This document shows positions 18,495 to 28,536 of a stretch of 64,000 nt of DNA, one piece after another; the stretch's first letter is position 1, and the number at the start of each line of letters is the position of its first letter. The stretch is from assembly GCF_002902685.1 (NCBI RefSeq), contig NZ_PPRN01000064.1, forward strand, positions 1-64,000. Reading direction: 5' to 3'. The position numbers were made by a program, and so were the translations under genes. Under the pieces are notes generated by a model. The model saw only the letters and a program-made list of their open reading frames with translations. It made no database searches and was not told the origin of the DNA. The stretch comes from Staphylococcus pettenkoferi (GTDB taxonomy: Bacteria > Bacillota > Bacilli > Staphylococcales > Staphylococcaceae).

Positions 18495-18530
18495 AAAGTT
18501 GTAAAAGATATATTCAACAACTTAAAGGGT

Positions 18531-19475
18531 GTGAACACACATGAGCAGAAAAAAGTATCAATTATTGGTGGCGGTAATACGGGAGCAACACTCGGATTTA
18601 TTACTGCGACACACGAATTAGCGGATGTCGTACTCGTCGATATTCCTCAAGTCGAAGATCCGGTTAAAGGTAAAGCATTAGATATGTTAGAAAGTAGTCC
18701 GATCTTTGGCTTTGATGTCAATGTAACGGCAAGTTCAGATTACGAGAAGACGAAAGATTCAGATATCGTAGTTATCACTGCAGGTATTGCTCGTAAGCCA
18801 GGTATGAGTCGTGATGATTTAGTTCAAACGAACGAGAAAGTCATGAAAGAGGTTACGCAACAAATTGTTAAATATTCTCCAGACTGTACGATTATCGTGT
18901 TAACTAACCCAGTCGACGCGATGACTTATACTGTATATAAAACATCTGGTTTCCCTAAATCTCGCGTCATTGGTCAATCAGGTGTGCTCGACACTGCGCG
19001 CTATCAAACATTTATCGCTCAAGAGTTAGGTGTTTCTGTGAAAGATGTTCGTGGTCTAGTTCTTGGCGGACACGGTGATACGATGGTGCCACTCGTACAA
19101 TCTACAAATGTAAATGGTGTGCCAGTGACAGAATTGATTGCTAAAGATAAACTTGATGCGATCGTTGAGCGTACACGTAAAGGTGGCGCTGAGATAGTAG
19201 GATTATTAGGAAATGGTTCAGCATATTACGCTCCTGCTGCGGCGATTTACAATATGATAGAAGCGATCTTAAAGGATCAACATCGTTTACTTCCAAGTAT
19301 TGCCTTACTTGAAGGCGAATATGGTTTCAATGACATTTACTTAGGGGTACCAACGATTTTAGGTACAAATGGTGTAGAGCAGATCGTTGAATTAGATTTG
19401 AGTGAAGAGGAACAAACACAGTTGAAAGCTTCTGCAGAGGCAGTTAAAGAAGTTAAAAACGCATTAAGCTTCTAA
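18531..19475 (+). CDS. mdh: malate dehydrogenase (LDH-like NAD-dependent family)
   Basis: Interconverts malate and oxaloacetate with NAD. The nucleotide loop is GGGNTG (about 13-18). R88 and R94 in [13 protein letters not shown] mark malate rather than lactate specificity (lactate enzymes have Gln at the first site), and D154, R157 and H181 (GGHGD) are the catalytic set. The start is unclear. The frame opens at 18402, but the promoter lies at 18486-18494. The in-frame GTG at 18531 is 1 nt from AAAGGG, too close. The best-spaced codon, ATG at 18541, is in another frame and would reach this one by a -1 shift at A AAA AAG (18549-18555), giving [12 protein letters not shown]. Single gene with its own terminator. 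Confidence 0.9.
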   Translation: MNTHEQKKVSIIGGGNTGATLGFITATHELADVVLVDIPQVEDPVKGKALDMLESSPIFGFDVNVTASSDYEKTKDSDIVVITAGIARKPGMSRDDLVQTNEKVMKEVTQQIVKYSPDCTIIVLTNPVDAMTYTVYKTSGFPKSRVIGQSGVLDTARYQTFIAQELGVSVKDVRGLVLGGHGDTMVPLVQSTNVNGVPVTELIAKDKLDAIVERTRKGGAEIVGLLGNGSAYYAPAAAIYNMIEAILKDQHRLLPSIALLEGEYGFNDIYLGVPTILGTNGVEQIVELDLSEEEQTQLKASAEAVKEVKNALSF

Positions 19476-19502
19476 ACTCTAACGTGATTAAAAAGTACAA
19501 AT

Positions 19503-19543
19503 ATAAGGGTCACTTTCTCTTTGATGGGAAAGCGACCCTTATT
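19503..19543 (+). terminator. terminator of mdh
   Basis: ATAAGGGTCACTTTC and GAAAGCGACCCTTAT pair with one mismatch around a short loop and are followed by TT. It lies 27 nt after the mdh stop. Confidence 0.85.
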
Positions 19544-19611
19544 TGATCTAGATACAAGATAGTTTATATCGTATTTCTAAGTTTCTTCATTATTCACAAA
19601 TAGTTATGTGA

Positions 19612-20385
19612 TTATTGTCCTTTATCTTTAATTCGGGTTACTGGAAAATCTTTCAGAATATCATTAACCACGTAACTTGCGCAGATAAGTCCTACTGTAC
19701 TCGGTACGAAAGCATTTGAAGATGGAGGCATCTGCCCTTTTCTTGTCGCAGCATTCGCGTCGCCTACGACTTCTTTAACATCTTCACGAATAACGATTGG
19801 ACTTTCGTCAGAAAATACGACTGGTACACCCTTTTTAATCCCATCCTTTTGTAATTTACGTCTAATGATACGCGCGATAGGATCAGTATGTGTTTCAGAA
19901 ATGTCAGCAATCTCAAATCTCGTAGGATCCGTTTTATTTGCTGCTCCCATGCTTGAAATGACTTTAATATTGCGTTTCAAGCACTCCTTCATTAAATGCA
20001 CTTTATACATAATTGTATCGCTGGCGTCTACAAAGTAATCGATATCATAATTATTAAATAAATCTTCGTACGTTTCTTCAGTATAGAACATATGTAATGA
20101 TGTGACTTTGCAATTTGGATTGATGAGTTTAATTCGTTCTTCCATTAAAGAAACTTTACTCTGACCGATGGTTGTTGTGAGCGCATGAAGCTGACGATTG
20201 ACGTTTGTGATATCGACATCGTCTTTATCAATCAAAATAATATGACCAATGTTTGTACGTGCGAGTGCTTCAGCTGCGAAAGAACCTACACCACCTACAC
20301 CTAGTACGACGACAGTCTTGTCATGTAATCTCTCAATACCTTCTGAACCATATGCAAGTTCATTACGTGAAAATTGATGTTTCAT
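19612..20385 (-). CDS. tcdA: tRNA threonylcarbamoyladenosine dehydratase TcdA (YrvM/CsdL)
   Basis: E1-like ATPase that cyclises t6A37 to ct6A in tRNA. The 257-residue protein has the adenylate-binding motif VLGVGGVGSFAAEALART (about 25-42) and the conserved RQLHA segment of this group. The frame continues upstream to 20412, but the ATG at 20385 gives MKHQFSRNELA, the family N-terminus, and has AGGAG 11 nt before it; a TTG at 20391 is an alternative. It lies between mdh (convergent) and 6S RNA, as yrvM lies next to bsrA in B. subtilis. Confidence 0.9.
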   Translation of the reverse strand: MKHQFSRNELAYGSEGIERLHDKTVVVLGVGGVGSFAAEALARTNIGHIILIDKDDVDITNVNRQLHALTTTIGQSKVSLMEERIKLINPNCKVTSLHMFYTEETYEDLFNNYDIDYFVDASDTIMYKVHLMKECLKRNIKVISSMGAANKTDPTRFEIADISETHTDPIARIIRRKLQKDGIKKGVPVVFSDESPIVIREDVKEVVGDANAATRKGQMPPSSNAFVPSTVGLICASYVVNDILKDFPVTRIKDKGQ

Positions 20386-20430
20386 GTTCAAACTAACTCC
20401 TATTCCTACCAACTTCTGTTATTAAAATCA

Positions 20431-20458
20431 AAAAAATACGCAAGGCGAACGCCTTGCG
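20431..20458 (-). terminator. terminator of 6S RNA
   Basis: GCAAGGC and GCCTTGC form a GC-rich stem with a 4-nt loop (extended by one C-G pair), followed on the minus strand by a T run, including TTTTTT. Confidence 0.85.
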
Positions 20459-20660
20459 CATGATAGAATCCGTTCGTGCCGTAGTTGTAAAAAGCTTGAT
20501 CATTCGGCCTGCTAAGTACAGGTGGGTGCCCTGTTTCTTGGTTTGCAAGTCCTCAGAACGAGGCATGTGCGCCGCAAGAAAACCTATTGGGCTCCCGGAT
20601 CAAAGAGTGTTAGGCCCAAATAAAAAGCAAACTTTCGAACACAACAGGTTCTATCTCTAT
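20435..20660 (-). ncRNA. ssrS: 6S RNA
   Basis: A non-coding stretch of about 225 nt between aspS and tcdA, the same locus as bsrA (6S-1) in B. subtilis. It has its own extended -10 (TGGTACTAT, -10 at 20667-20672 on the minus strand) and a strong terminator. Complementary segments near the two ends and in the middle (for example GGGCACCCACCTGT, and CGGGAGCCCAATAGG opposite) suit a long rod with a central bubble, which mimics an open promoter and binds the housekeeping RNA polymerase. The ends are estimates. The region 20661-20737 otherwise holds only a weak AAGATT/AATCTT hairpin after aspS. Confidence 0.82.
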
Positions 20661-20737
20661 GGTTTAATAGTACCACATTGACTGGCGCATTGAAATTAAT
20701 TAACTCAAGATTGGACACACTGCCTAGTAATCTTAAA

Positions 20738-22504
20738 TTAATGTTTAATGCGTAGTGATAATTCGTCTAATTGTTTATCAGACACTTCGCTTGGAGCGTC
20801 AGTTAAGAGACATGTTGCTGATGCTGTTTTAGGGAAGGCAATTGTATCTCTTAAGTTAGTGCGACCTGTAAGTAACATTACGAGGCGGTCTAAGCCAAGT
20901 GCAATACCACCGTGTGGAGGCGCACCATATTTGAATGCATCGAGTAAGAAACCAAATTGTTCTCTCGCTTGTTCTTCAGTAAATCCAAGTACTTCAAACA
21001 TTTTAGCTTGCAAGTCTTCGTTATGAATTCTGATTGAACCTCCGCCGAGTTCATAACCGTTAAGCACAATGTCATATGCATTTGCTTGTGCATTTTCAGG
21101 TTCAGAATCTAATTTAGCAATATCTTCTTCTTTCGGTGAAGTGAATGGGTGGTGAGCGGCTACGTAACGTTTAGCATCTTCATCATATTCAAGAAGTGGC
21201 CAATCTGTTACCCATAAGAAGTTTAATTTAGATTCATCGATAAGATCGAGTTCACGCGCAAGTTTCAGACGTAAAGCACCTAAACTTTGTGCTACTACTT
21301 TAACTGAATCTGCGACGAAGAAGACGATGTCGCCAGATTTCGCTTGAGTTAATTCGCTTAGGCGTGACACGTGTTCTTCTTCAAAGAAACGCGCAATCGG
21401 ACCGTTGAGACCATCGTCTGTAACTTTAACCCATGCGAGACCTTTAGCACCGTAGATATTCACAAATTCCATGAGTTTATCAATATCTTTACGTGTATAT
21501 TTGTCTGCAGCATCTTCCACGACGATCGCTTTAACTTGACCGCCACTGTTTACAGCATTGCTAAATACTTTAAAGTCCATTGTTTCACCGAGTTCAGATA
21601 CGTCAATGAGTTCCATACCGAAACGTGTATCCGGTTTGTCAGAACCGTAACGTGACATCGCTTCAGCGTAAGTCATACGTGGGAATGCACCTTCAAGTTC
21701 AACGCCTTTCACATCTTTGACGATTTTTTGAAGAAGTTCTTCTCCCATTTCAATCACGTCTTCTTGGTCTACGAAACTCATTTCGATATCGACTTGAGTG
21801 AACTCAGGTTGACGGTCCGCACGTAGGTCTTCGTCACGGAAACATTTAACGATTTGATAGTATTTGTCGAAACCACTGATCATTAATAATTGCTTAAAGA
21901 TTTGTGGTGATTGTGGTAAGGCGTAGAATTCACCTTCATGAACACGAGATGGAACGAGATAGTCACGTGCACCTTCTGGAGTTGATTTCGTTAATACTGG
22001 TGTTTCAACGTCATAGAATCGAGCACCATCTAAATATTCACGAATTGATTTAGTTGTTTGATGACGCATTTTGAAAGTTTGTGCGAGTTCTTGACGACGT
22101 AAGTCAAGGTAACGATATTTCAGACGTACGTTTTCGTCTACATTAATGTTCTCTTCGTTAATCGCAAATGGTGGCGTTTGAGATTTATTGATGATTTCAA
22201 TGTTAGAAACTTGTACTTCTACGTTACCTGTTTTGATTTTAGGGTTGACTGTTTCAGGGTCACGCTTTTTAACTACACCTTGAACTTCTACGACATACTC
22301 TGAACGAACTGTTTCAGCCACTTGAAGGGCTTCTTCAGAGAATGAAGGGTTGAAGACGATTTGAACATGGCCTTCACGGTCTCTTAAATCTACGAAAATG
22401 AGACCACCAAGGTCACGACGGTTGTGTACCCACCCTTTCAATGTTACCTCTTGTTCTAAATATTCTTCTGTGATTAAACCACAATATGTTGTACGTTTAG
22501 ACAT
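20738..22504 (-). CDS. aspS: aspartate--tRNA ligase
   Basis: Class IIb synthetase charging tRNA-Asp. The 588-residue bacterial-type enzyme has an N-terminal OB anticodon domain ([25 protein letters not shown]), motif 2 around [16 protein letters not shown], the bacterial GAD insertion (about 280-420), and motif 3 GIALGLDRL. Whether it is discriminating or also charges tRNA-Asn cannot be settled here. It is 12 nt after hisS and shares its T-box leader and transcript. Confidence 0.97.
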   Translation of the reverse strand: MSKRTTYCGLITEEYLEQEVTLKGWVHNRRDLGGLIFVDLRDREGHVQIVFNPSFSEEALQVAETVRSEYVVEVQGVVKKRDPETVNPKIKTGNVEVQVSNIEIINKSQTPPFAINEENINVDENVRLKYRYLDLRRQELAQTFKMRHQTTKSIREYLDGARFYDVETPVLTKSTPEGARDYLVPSRVHEGEFYALPQSPQIFKQLLMISGFDKYYQIVKCFRDEDLRADRQPEFTQVDIEMSFVDQEDVIEMGEELLQKIVKDVKGVELEGAFPRMTYAEAMSRYGSDKPDTRFGMELIDVSELGETMDFKVFSNAVNSGGQVKAIVVEDAADKYTRKDIDKLMEFVNIYGAKGLAWVKVTDDGLNGPIARFFEEEHVSRLSELTQAKSGDIVFFVADSVKVVAQSLGALRLKLARELDLIDESKLNFLWVTDWPLLEYDEDAKRYVAAHHPFTSPKEEDIAKLDSEPENAQANAYDIVLNGYELGGGSIRIHNEDLQAKMFEVLGFTEEQAREQFGFLLDAFKYGAPPHGGIALGLDRLVMLLTGRTNLRDTIAFPKTASATCLLTDAPSEVSDKQLDELSLRIKH

Positions 22505-22516
22505 TCTATCTACTCC

Positions 22517-23779
22517 TTATTTAGTAAAAAATTCAGCGATTTGATTTAAAGCTATTTCTTCAGATTCACCTGATTGCATATCTTTAATTGCAATGCGTTG
22601 TTGTTCTAATTCTTGATCTCCGATGACGACAGTGTAACGGGCATTCAGTCGATCAGCTTGTTTCATCTGTGCTTTGATTTTACGATTTAAATAATCTTTA
22701 TCGACACTGATACCTTGCTTTCTTAAATCATTGAGCAAGCGTACAGCATAACGATCAGCTTCATCACCCATTGTCACGACGAAGAGATCTAGAGGTTCTT
22801 CGTCAACGAGCTCGATGCCCTCTTGTTCCAATGCCATTAACAAGCGTTCAATACTTAGTGCGAAGCCGATACCTGTTTGATCTGGTCCATCAAGTAATTG
22901 TAGTAGTCCATTGTAGCGACCGCCACCACAAAGTGTAGTGATCGCACCATCGTAATCAGGATCGTCAATCATCAATTCGAAAGCCGTATGCGTGTAATAA
23001 TCTAAACCACGAACAAGGTTAGGATCTTCTTCGTAGCGAATATTCAAGTCATCTAAGTGAGCTTTCACTTGGTTGTAGTACGCTTGAGACTCGTCATTGA
23101 GATAATCTGTGATTCGCGGTGCAGTCTTCACTGCTTCTTTATCGCGATCCACCTTACAATCCAGAATACGCATAGGGTTAGTGTGTAGTCTTGATTGACA
23201 ATCTTGGCAGAAGTCGTCGATTACAGGTTCAAAGTGTTTCACTAATGCTTGATTATATTCTTGACGAGAATCAATATCACCAATACTATTGATGACTAGT
23301 TTTAGATTTTTTAAGCCGAATGATTCGTATATATGTACGACCATAGCTAGTACTTCGGCATCAATGCTTGGATCTTCTGAGCCGATCGCTTCAACACCGA
23401 ATTGAGTGAACTGACGATAACGGCCCTTTTGTTTGCGTTCATAACGGAACATGGGCCCTACATAATAAAGTTTCACGGGTTGATTCGCTTGCCCCTGCAT
23501 TTTCTTCTCTATATAAGATCTCACTACGGCAGCTGTACCTTCTGGTCTCAAAGTAAGGTCGCGATCACCTTTATCTTTAAAATTGTACATTTCTTTCTGT
23601 ACAACATCAGTGGAATCGCCAACACCTCTGGCAAAGAGATCTGTACTCTCAAAGATAGGTGTGCGAATCTCTTGATAGTTATACAGCTTCATTAATTTTT
23701 CAAGTCTGGATTCGATAAATTGCCATTTCTTCGTTTCTCCAGGAAGTATATCTTGCGTACCTCTTGGTATATTAATCAT
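22517..23779 (-). CDS. hisS: histidine--tRNA ligase
   Basis: Class II synthetase charging tRNA-His. The 420-residue protein starts MINIPRGTQDILPGE, and has motif 2 FRYERKQKGRYRQF, the histidine-binding signature LVRGLDYYTHTAFE, motif 3 GIGFALSIERLL, and a C-terminal anticodon-binding domain. It is first in the hisS-aspS operon, just downstream of a T-box leader. Confidence 0.97.
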   Translation of the reverse strand: MINIPRGTQDILPGETKKWQFIESRLEKLMKLYNYQEIRTPIFESTDLFARGVGDSTDVVQKEMYNFKDKGDRDLTLRPEGTAAVVRSYIEKKMQGQANQPVKLYYVGPMFRYERKQKGRYRQFTQFGVEAIGSEDPSIDAEVLAMVVHIYESFGLKNLKLVINSIGDIDSRQEYNQALVKHFEPVIDDFCQDCQSRLHTNPMRILDCKVDRDKEAVKTAPRITDYLNDESQAYYNQVKAHLDDLNIRYEEDPNLVRGLDYYTHTAFELMIDDPDYDGAITTLCGGGRYNGLLQLLDGPDQTGIGFALSIERLLMALEQEGIELVDEEPLDLFVVTMGDEADRYAVRLLNDLRKQGISVDKDYLNRKIKAQMKQADRLNARYTVVIGDQELEQQRIAIKDMQSGESEEIALNQIAEFFTK

Positions 23780-23801
23780 AGAATCTCTCCTCTTCTACAT
23801 T

Positions 23802-24110
23802 AAAAAAGCCCTTGCGTGATACCATTAATCACACAAGGGACGAATTTCCGTGTTGCCACCCTCATTGGTTACATTTGACATATAACCCACTCTCGACGTT
23901 TATCGGACGTCACGCGCTTTACTCTCGTAAAGTACCTCTTCTTGTGTTCCACCTACAAGTTACTCAGCGTCTTCTTTCAGCTATGAATGACGTCTCTACA
24001 AGTTCTTCGATTAAAAAGCAATGTCAACATCTACGTTCATCGCATCAAAGAACTTTACCTCTTTCACATGTAGTTATCAAGAATATTAACGGTCAATACT
24101 ATTAGATTCA
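23802..24110 (-). ncRNA. T-box riboswitch leader of hisS-aspS
   Basis: Minus-strand leader with the T-box GAGGGTGGCAACACGG at about 23847-23862, and a terminator at 23802-23839 (arms CCCTTGTGTGAT and ATCACGCAAGGG, then T6). Upstream, GGAACACAAG contains CAC (23944-23946), the likely histidine specifier. The 23780-24148 gap is fully explained by this leader and its promoter. Confidence 0.9.
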
Positions 24111-24116
24111 ATCTAT

Positions 24117-24145
24117 ATATTAAAGGCTTTCGTGGTTGTTTGCAA
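24117..24145 (-). promoter_or_regulatory. promoter of the hisS leader
   Basis: TTGCAA (24140-24145) and TAATAT (24117-24122), spaced 17 nt on the minus strand, predict a start near 24110. Confidence 0.6.
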
Positions 24146-24148
24146 GTA

Positions 24149-25024
24149 TTAGTTACTAAAATATATTTTTAGTCCATCAACGACTGCTTCTTCTACAACA
24201 TGACGATGTAACTTATCAGTAATCATATCTTCGTCAGTGGGATTACTAATGTAGCCTAATTCTAGTAATACTGCAGGCTGATTGGTTTGTCTTAATACTT
24301 GGAAATTCTCTTGCTTGGCTCCTCGATTACTAAGCAAGGCTTTTTTCTGAATGCTTTGATTCAACGTCTCGGCTAAACTTTCTTGACTATCACGATACCA
24401 GTAGACTGTGCCTCCGTTGGCTTTCGTCGAATCGAGTGAGTCATTATGTATACTGATATACGCATCACCTTTTAAATTGCGGTCACTCAAAGAGACGTAT
24501 GAGTCGTCTTCACGCGTCATTTTAACATGTGCGCCTTCACGCGTAAGTAGTGACTTTAACTCCTTAGCTGTTTTAAGGGTATAAACTTTCTCTAAGCTCT
24601 TTTTTTGAGTACGACTTGAAGCGCCCTGATCACTACCACCGTGACCAGGGTCGAGGACAATCGTCTTACCTTTTAAAGAATCTTTGCTCGCAGTGACATC
24701 TTTCTTAATATCTAGATTCGTATGCCAACCGGCGATCCAACCCTTTTCTTTCTTATTATGCGATTCAACTTGAATCCATTTACCAGATTTACCTATTTTA
24801 TGAAAGTTATCACCTTTATGCACGGGATAAAGTTCTGGGTAAGCAGCATTCGGACCAGTGCGTAACTCAGCATCTTGCGTCACATAAATCGTACTACTAT
24901 TCTCATCGTTGTGATTCATCACCATAAATAAGAAGATGACGAAGATTAGAAAAAGTACTAAGGCAATGAGTGTGGGCAGATTCCACATTCGATGTTTACT
25001 CAGCCATCTACGTACTCCTGTCAT
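24149..25024 (-). CDS. lytH: N-acetylmuramoyl-L-alanine amidase LytH
   Basis: Membrane-anchored cell-wall amidase, 291 residues: one N-terminal transmembrane segment (about 16-36), a bacterial SH3b domain (about 45-105), then an Amidase_3 domain with zinc ligands in [12 protein letters not shown], the following Glu (KSLEK), and ISIHND, plus the catalytic Glu in [10 protein letters not shown]. In S. aureus LytH, activated by ActH, trims peptide stems and controls where cell wall synthase acts. Its ATG overlaps the dtd stop (ATGA), so it follows relA-dtd. Confidence 0.94.
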   Translation of the reverse strand: MTGVRRWLSKHRMWNLPTLIALVLFLIFVIFLFMVMNHNDENSSTIYVTQDAELRTGPNAAYPELYPVHKGDNFHKIGKSGKWIQVESHNKKEKGWIAGWHTNLDIKKDVTASKDSLKGKTIVLDPGHGGSDQGASSRTQKKSLEKVYTLKTAKELKSLLTREGAHVKMTREDDSYVSLSDRNLKGDAYISIHNDSLDSTKANGGTVYWYRDSQESLAETLNQSIQKKALLSNRGAKQENFQVLRQTNQPAVLLELGYISNPTDEDMITDKLHRHVVEEAVVDGLKIYFSN

Positions 25025-25473
25025 AGAATCTTACCGTCCTGACTTTCATAAATAACCGTTACAGGGCCATCATTAGCGATATCCACTAACATGTCTGTTC
25101 CGAATTCGCCTGTCTTAACGGTAATCCCATAACTTTCTAACGCTTGGTTAAACTTCTGATACATCTCTGTAGCCTCGTCTGGCGGCATAGCGTTAGAGAA
25201 ACCAGGGCGATTCCCTTTTTTCACATCTGCATATAACGTGAATTGCGAAATAGATAAGATTTCACCTTCAACTTGCTGAATGTTTAAGTTAAGTTTCCCA
25301 TTATCGTCTTCAAATAAGCGTGCATGCGCTATTTTTTTGGCTATTGCTTCTACGTCTGCTTGTGTAGATGCTTTGCCGAGACCTACGAGTAGACAATATC
25401 CTTGTTGAATCTCATTGTGTATTGAGTCATTTGAGACACTCGCATGTTTCACACGTTGTACTACTACTTTCAT
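25021..25473 (-). CDS. dtd: D-aminoacyl-tRNA deacylase
   Basis: Hydrolyses D-aminoacyl-tRNAs and glycyl-tRNA-Ala. The 150-residue protein has the family motifs SQFTLYAD (SQxTL) and NDGPVTV (GP cis-proline motif), with the N-terminus [13 protein letters not shown]. The ATG has GAGGTGT 9 nt before it, 15 nt after relA, and the stop overlaps lytH. Confidence 0.95.
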   Translation of the reverse strand: MKVVVQRVKHASVSNDSIHNEIQQGYCLLVGLGKASTQADVEAIAKKIAHARLFEDDNGKLNLNIQQVEGEILSISQFTLYADVKKGNRPGFSNAMPPDEATEMYQKFNQALESYGITVKTGEFGTDMLVDIANDGPVTVIYESQDGKIL

Positions 25474-25488
25474 CTTTATATCACACCT

Positions 25489-27678
25489 CTAATTCCACAC
25501 ACGTGACACTGTATACACGTCACCGAGTTGCTTAATCTTCTCTACAACTTTGAAGACTTCGTTGACGTTCTTAACCATCACGCTTAAGTTAATAGTTGCA
25601 TTCTTCTCGACATCAGATTTACCTGAGACTTTGACGAGATGACTCGTCGTTGAGTTAACTGCCTGTAAAACTTCGTTAAGTAGTCCGTTACGATCATATG
25701 CTGAAATCTCTAAGTCGACTTGGTAACGTTGCATAGCATCTTTTGATTTCACCCATTCTACATCAATTAAACGCTCTTGTTCGTTTCTGATATTTGGACA
25801 GTCAGAACGGTGAACTTTGATACCATGTCCCTTAGTGATATAGCCTACAATATCATCGCCAGGAATCGGATTACAACATTTAGAAAGTTTGATGAGTACG
25901 TTGTCTAAACCTTCAACATACACACCACTTTCTGTCGTAATACTATCTTTAATCGGCACCGTTTTGCTAACTTCTTGAGGGTCATTTAAAGCTTTCTGTT
26001 TGTCGAGTACCCGTTGTTTTTCAGATAACTTATTGACGATTTGTAAAGCAGTCACGCCACCAAATCCAACCGCGGCAAATAAATCATCACTGTTAGAGAA
26101 ATTATATTTTTCGTTCACAACTTCGATATTTTCTTCAGTTAAAATATCTTCGACTCTATAGCCCTGATCTCTTATTTCAGCTTCGACCATGAATTTACCT
26201 TTTTCAATGTTAGATGAGCGATCTTGCTTTTTGAAGAAGCTTCGGATCTTACTTTTAGCACTGGAGGATTTTACGATTTTCAACCAGTCACGGCTCGGCC
26301 CATAAGAATGTTTACTCGTTCTAATTTCAACGATATCGCCGGTCTGTAACACGTAATCAATCGGTTCAATCTTGCCATTGACTTTCGCGCCGATCATCTT
26401 ATTCCCTACTTCGCTATGGATAGCATAAGCGAAATCAATAGGGACTGCACCATAAGGTAGCTCGATGACATCACTTTGAGGCGTAAAAGCATACACTTTA
26501 TCACTTTGTAAGTCGAATTTAAGGGATTCCATAAATTCTTGAGCATCTGAAGTCGTCTTGTCTGTTTCAGCAAGTTCCTTTAACCAATTGAGTTTATTCT
26601 GGAAGTCTTGGGTCTTGCTATTCACTTTCTTACCTTCTTTATAAGCCCAGTGTGCAGCTACCCCGTGCTCAGCAATTTCATGCATTTCGTAGGTACGAAT
26701 TTGAATTTCTAGTGGATCGCCGTTCGGTCCTACCACAGTAGTATGGAGTGATTGATACATATTCTGTTTAGGCATAGCGATATAGTCTTTGAAACGACCT
26801 GGCATCGGTTTCCACAATGTATGAACCAAGCCTAATACTGCATAACAATCATTAATACTGTTCACGATGATACGAATAGCAAGTAAGTCGAATATTTGAT
26901 CGAATTGTTTCTTCTGCTTCACCATTTTACGGTAAATGCTATAAATATGTTTCGGACGACCATTGATTTCGCCTTGAATATTCATTTGTTGCATTTCTGA
27001 ATTGATGTGATCAATCGCATGCTCGATATAAGCTTCACGCTCACTCCGCTTTTTCTTCATTAAATTAACTATTCTGAAATATTGTACACTATCTATATAG
27101 CGTAATGCAGTATCTTCGAGTTCCCACTTGATCGTATTGATACCAAGACGATGTGCTAATGGCGCGTAAATTTCTAGCGTTTCCTTTGAAATACGGACTT
27201 GTTTATCACGCGGCATAGCTTTCAAAGTACGCACGTTATGTAAGCGGTCTGCAAGTTTAACTAAGATCACGCGCACATCTTTAGCTAATGCGATAAATAA
27301 TTTGCGGTGATTTTCAGCTTGTTGTTCTTCTTTCGAACGATATTTGACCTTTTTTAGCTTTGTCACGCCTTCAACTATGACTGCGACTTCTTCGTTAAAG
27401 ATATTTTTCACATCGTCGAAGGTATAAGGTGTATCCTCGATGACATCATGAAGAAAGCCAGCAACAATAGTTGGACCGTCTAAGCGCATTTCAGTCAGTA
27501 TTCCTGCTACCTGGATGGGATGCATAATGAAAGGCAAGCCATTTTTACGGAACTGGCCTTCATGAGCTTCGTAAGCGATATGATAACTTTTAAGTACATA
27601 TTCGTAATCATCTGGAGAAAGATACGATTTCGCTTTGGATAATACTTCGTCTACGCTGTATGGATATTCGTTATTCAA
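25489..27678 (-). CDS. relA: bifunctional (p)ppGpp synthetase/hydrolase RelA/SpoT homologue (Rsh)
   Basis: Makes and degrades (p)ppGpp in the stringent response. In order in 729 residues: HD hydrolase domain (HDVIEDT at about 77-83), synthetase domain ([14 protein letters not shown]), TGS domain ([15 protein letters not shown]), a zinc-finger-like CCNPIPGD segment, and a C-terminal ACT domain. The GTG at 27687 is too close to AGGGG; the TTG at 27678, 8 nt after it, gives [13 protein letters not shown], which matches S. aureus RelA as I recall it. It is first in relA-dtd-lytH. Both catalytic halves look intact. Confidence 0.96.
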   Translation of the reverse strand: MNNEYPYSVDEVLSKAKSYLSPDDYEYVLKSYHIAYEAHEGQFRKNGLPFIMHPIQVAGILTEMRLDGPTIVAGFLHDVIEDTPYTFDDVKNIFNEEVAVIVEGVTKLKKVKYRSKEEQQAENHRKLFIALAKDVRVILVKLADRLHNVRTLKAMPRDKQVRISKETLEIYAPLAHRLGINTIKWELEDTALRYIDSVQYFRIVNLMKKKRSEREAYIEHAIDHINSEMQQMNIQGEINGRPKHIYSIYRKMVKQKKQFDQIFDLLAIRIIVNSINDCYAVLGLVHTLWKPMPGRFKDYIAMPKQNMYQSLHTTVVGPNGDPLEIQIRTYEMHEIAEHGVAAHWAYKEGKKVNSKTQDFQNKLNWLKELAETDKTTSDAQEFMESLKFDLQSDKVYAFTPQSDVIELPYGAVPIDFAYAIHSEVGNKMIGAKVNGKIEPIDYVLQTGDIVEIRTSKHSYGPSRDWLKIVKSSSAKSKIRSFFKKQDRSSNIEKGKFMVEAEIRDQGYRVEDILTEENIEVVNEKYNFSNSDDLFAAVGFGGVTALQIVNKLSEKQRVLDKQKALNDPQEVSKTVPIKDSITTESGVYVEGLDNVLIKLSKCCNPIPGDDIVGYITKGHGIKVHRSDCPNIRNEQERLIDVEWVKSKDAMQRYQVDLEISAYDRNGLLNEVLQAVNSTTSHLVKVSGKSDVEKNATINLSVMVKNVNEVFKVVEKIKQLGDVYTVSRVWN

Positions 27679-27735
27679 GTTAGACACCCCTATACCTTAT
27701 TACTGAAATTCCTTATTGTACGTCATTTATTCTAT

Positions 27736-27766
27736 ATTGTAACTTACCAGACTGGCTTCACGTCAA
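27736..27766 (-). promoter_or_regulatory. possible promoter of relA
   Basis: TTGACG (27761-27766) and TACAAT (27736-27741) are 19 nt apart on the minus strand, slightly long. The remaining intergenic sequence 27767-27924 holds no gene or clear signal. Confidence 0.4.
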
Positions 27767-27919
27767 CTGTCCTCGTTCAATAGAATATTAGTTCTATCAT
27801 ACTACAACTTTTCACAGAAATAAATCACTTCAATTACAAGATAGATTGAGAAGTTAAAATACATTAGCGAACAGGAACCATTATGAGTGTTTAACCTCCC
27901 TTTTACCCTGACAAGCTAA

Positions 27920-27963
27920 AACAAACTCGCTCCAAAGTAGAATGAGTCTACCTTAAAGCGAGT
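27920..27963 (-). terminator. terminator of recJ-apt
   Basis: On the minus strand ACTCGCT and AGCGAGT arms with an inner GGTAGACT/ATTCTACTT pairing are followed by TTGTTTT. It is 42 nt after the apt stop. Confidence 0.85.
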
Positions 27964-28005
27964 GCTTATTATACGTATGGAATTCAATGAATGACGCAGA
28001 TGCGC

Positions 28006-28524
28006 TTATTCATCATATGAAATTAAACGATAAACGTCATAGTCTTTAATGCGCTCAATACCATTTAAATACTTGAGTTCAATTAAGAAAGCGATACCCA
28101 CGACGATGCCACCAAGTTTCTCGACTAAGCCAATCGCCGCCTCAATCGTACCACCAGTAGCAAGTAAATCATCAGTGATAAGGACACGTTGACCAGGTTT
28201 GATCGCATCCTCATGCATCGTTAAGACATTCGTGCCATATTCGAGTTCGTATTCATAACGGATGACTTTACGTGGTAACTTGCCTTCCTTACGAACAGGA
28301 GCAAATCCAATGCCCATAGAGTAAGCGACAGGACAACCGATGATAAACCCGCGAGCTTCAGGTCCAACGACCACATCTACGTCACGCTCTTTCGCATATT
28401 GGACGATTTGATCTGTAGCATAACCAAATGCTTCACCATTGTCCATTATCGTCGTGATATCTTTAAAGCTTACCCCTGGTTGTGGCCAATCTGGCACCTC
28501 TGATACGTATCTTTTTAAATCCAT
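28006..28524 (-). CDS. apt: adenine phosphoribosyltransferase
   Basis: Salvages adenine and PRPP to AMP. The 172-residue protein has the PRPP-binding loop [13 protein letters not shown] (about 122-134) and the adenine-binding EARGFI segment. The ATG has GGAGGC upstream. It lies 12 nt after recJ and is followed by a terminator, so recJ-apt form one unit upstream of, but separate from, relA, an order shared with B. subtilis. Confidence 0.96.
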   Translation of the reverse strand: MDLKRYVSEVPDWPQPGVSFKDITTIMDNGEAFGYATDQIVQYAKERDVDVVVGPEARGFIIGCPVAYSMGIGFAPVRKEGKLPRKVIRYEYELEYGTNVLTMHEDAIKPGQRVLITDDLLATGGTIEAAIGLVEKLGGIVVGIAFLIELKYLNGIERIKDYDVYRLISYDE

Positions 28525-28536
28525 AAGATTTGCCTC

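Noticed and set aside
18402-18530. N-terminal extension of Mdh of 43 residues
   Set aside because: The extended -10 at 18486-18494 lies inside it, the residues resemble no dehydrogenase, and there is no SD at 18402.
20454-20681. 75-codon + strand frame over the 6S RNA
   Set aside because: The region is explained by 6S RNA on the minus strand, with its own promoter and terminator; no SD for the frame.
23812-24105. 97-codon + strand frame over the hisS leader
   Set aside because: It covers the T-box leader in antisense; no SD or protein similarity.
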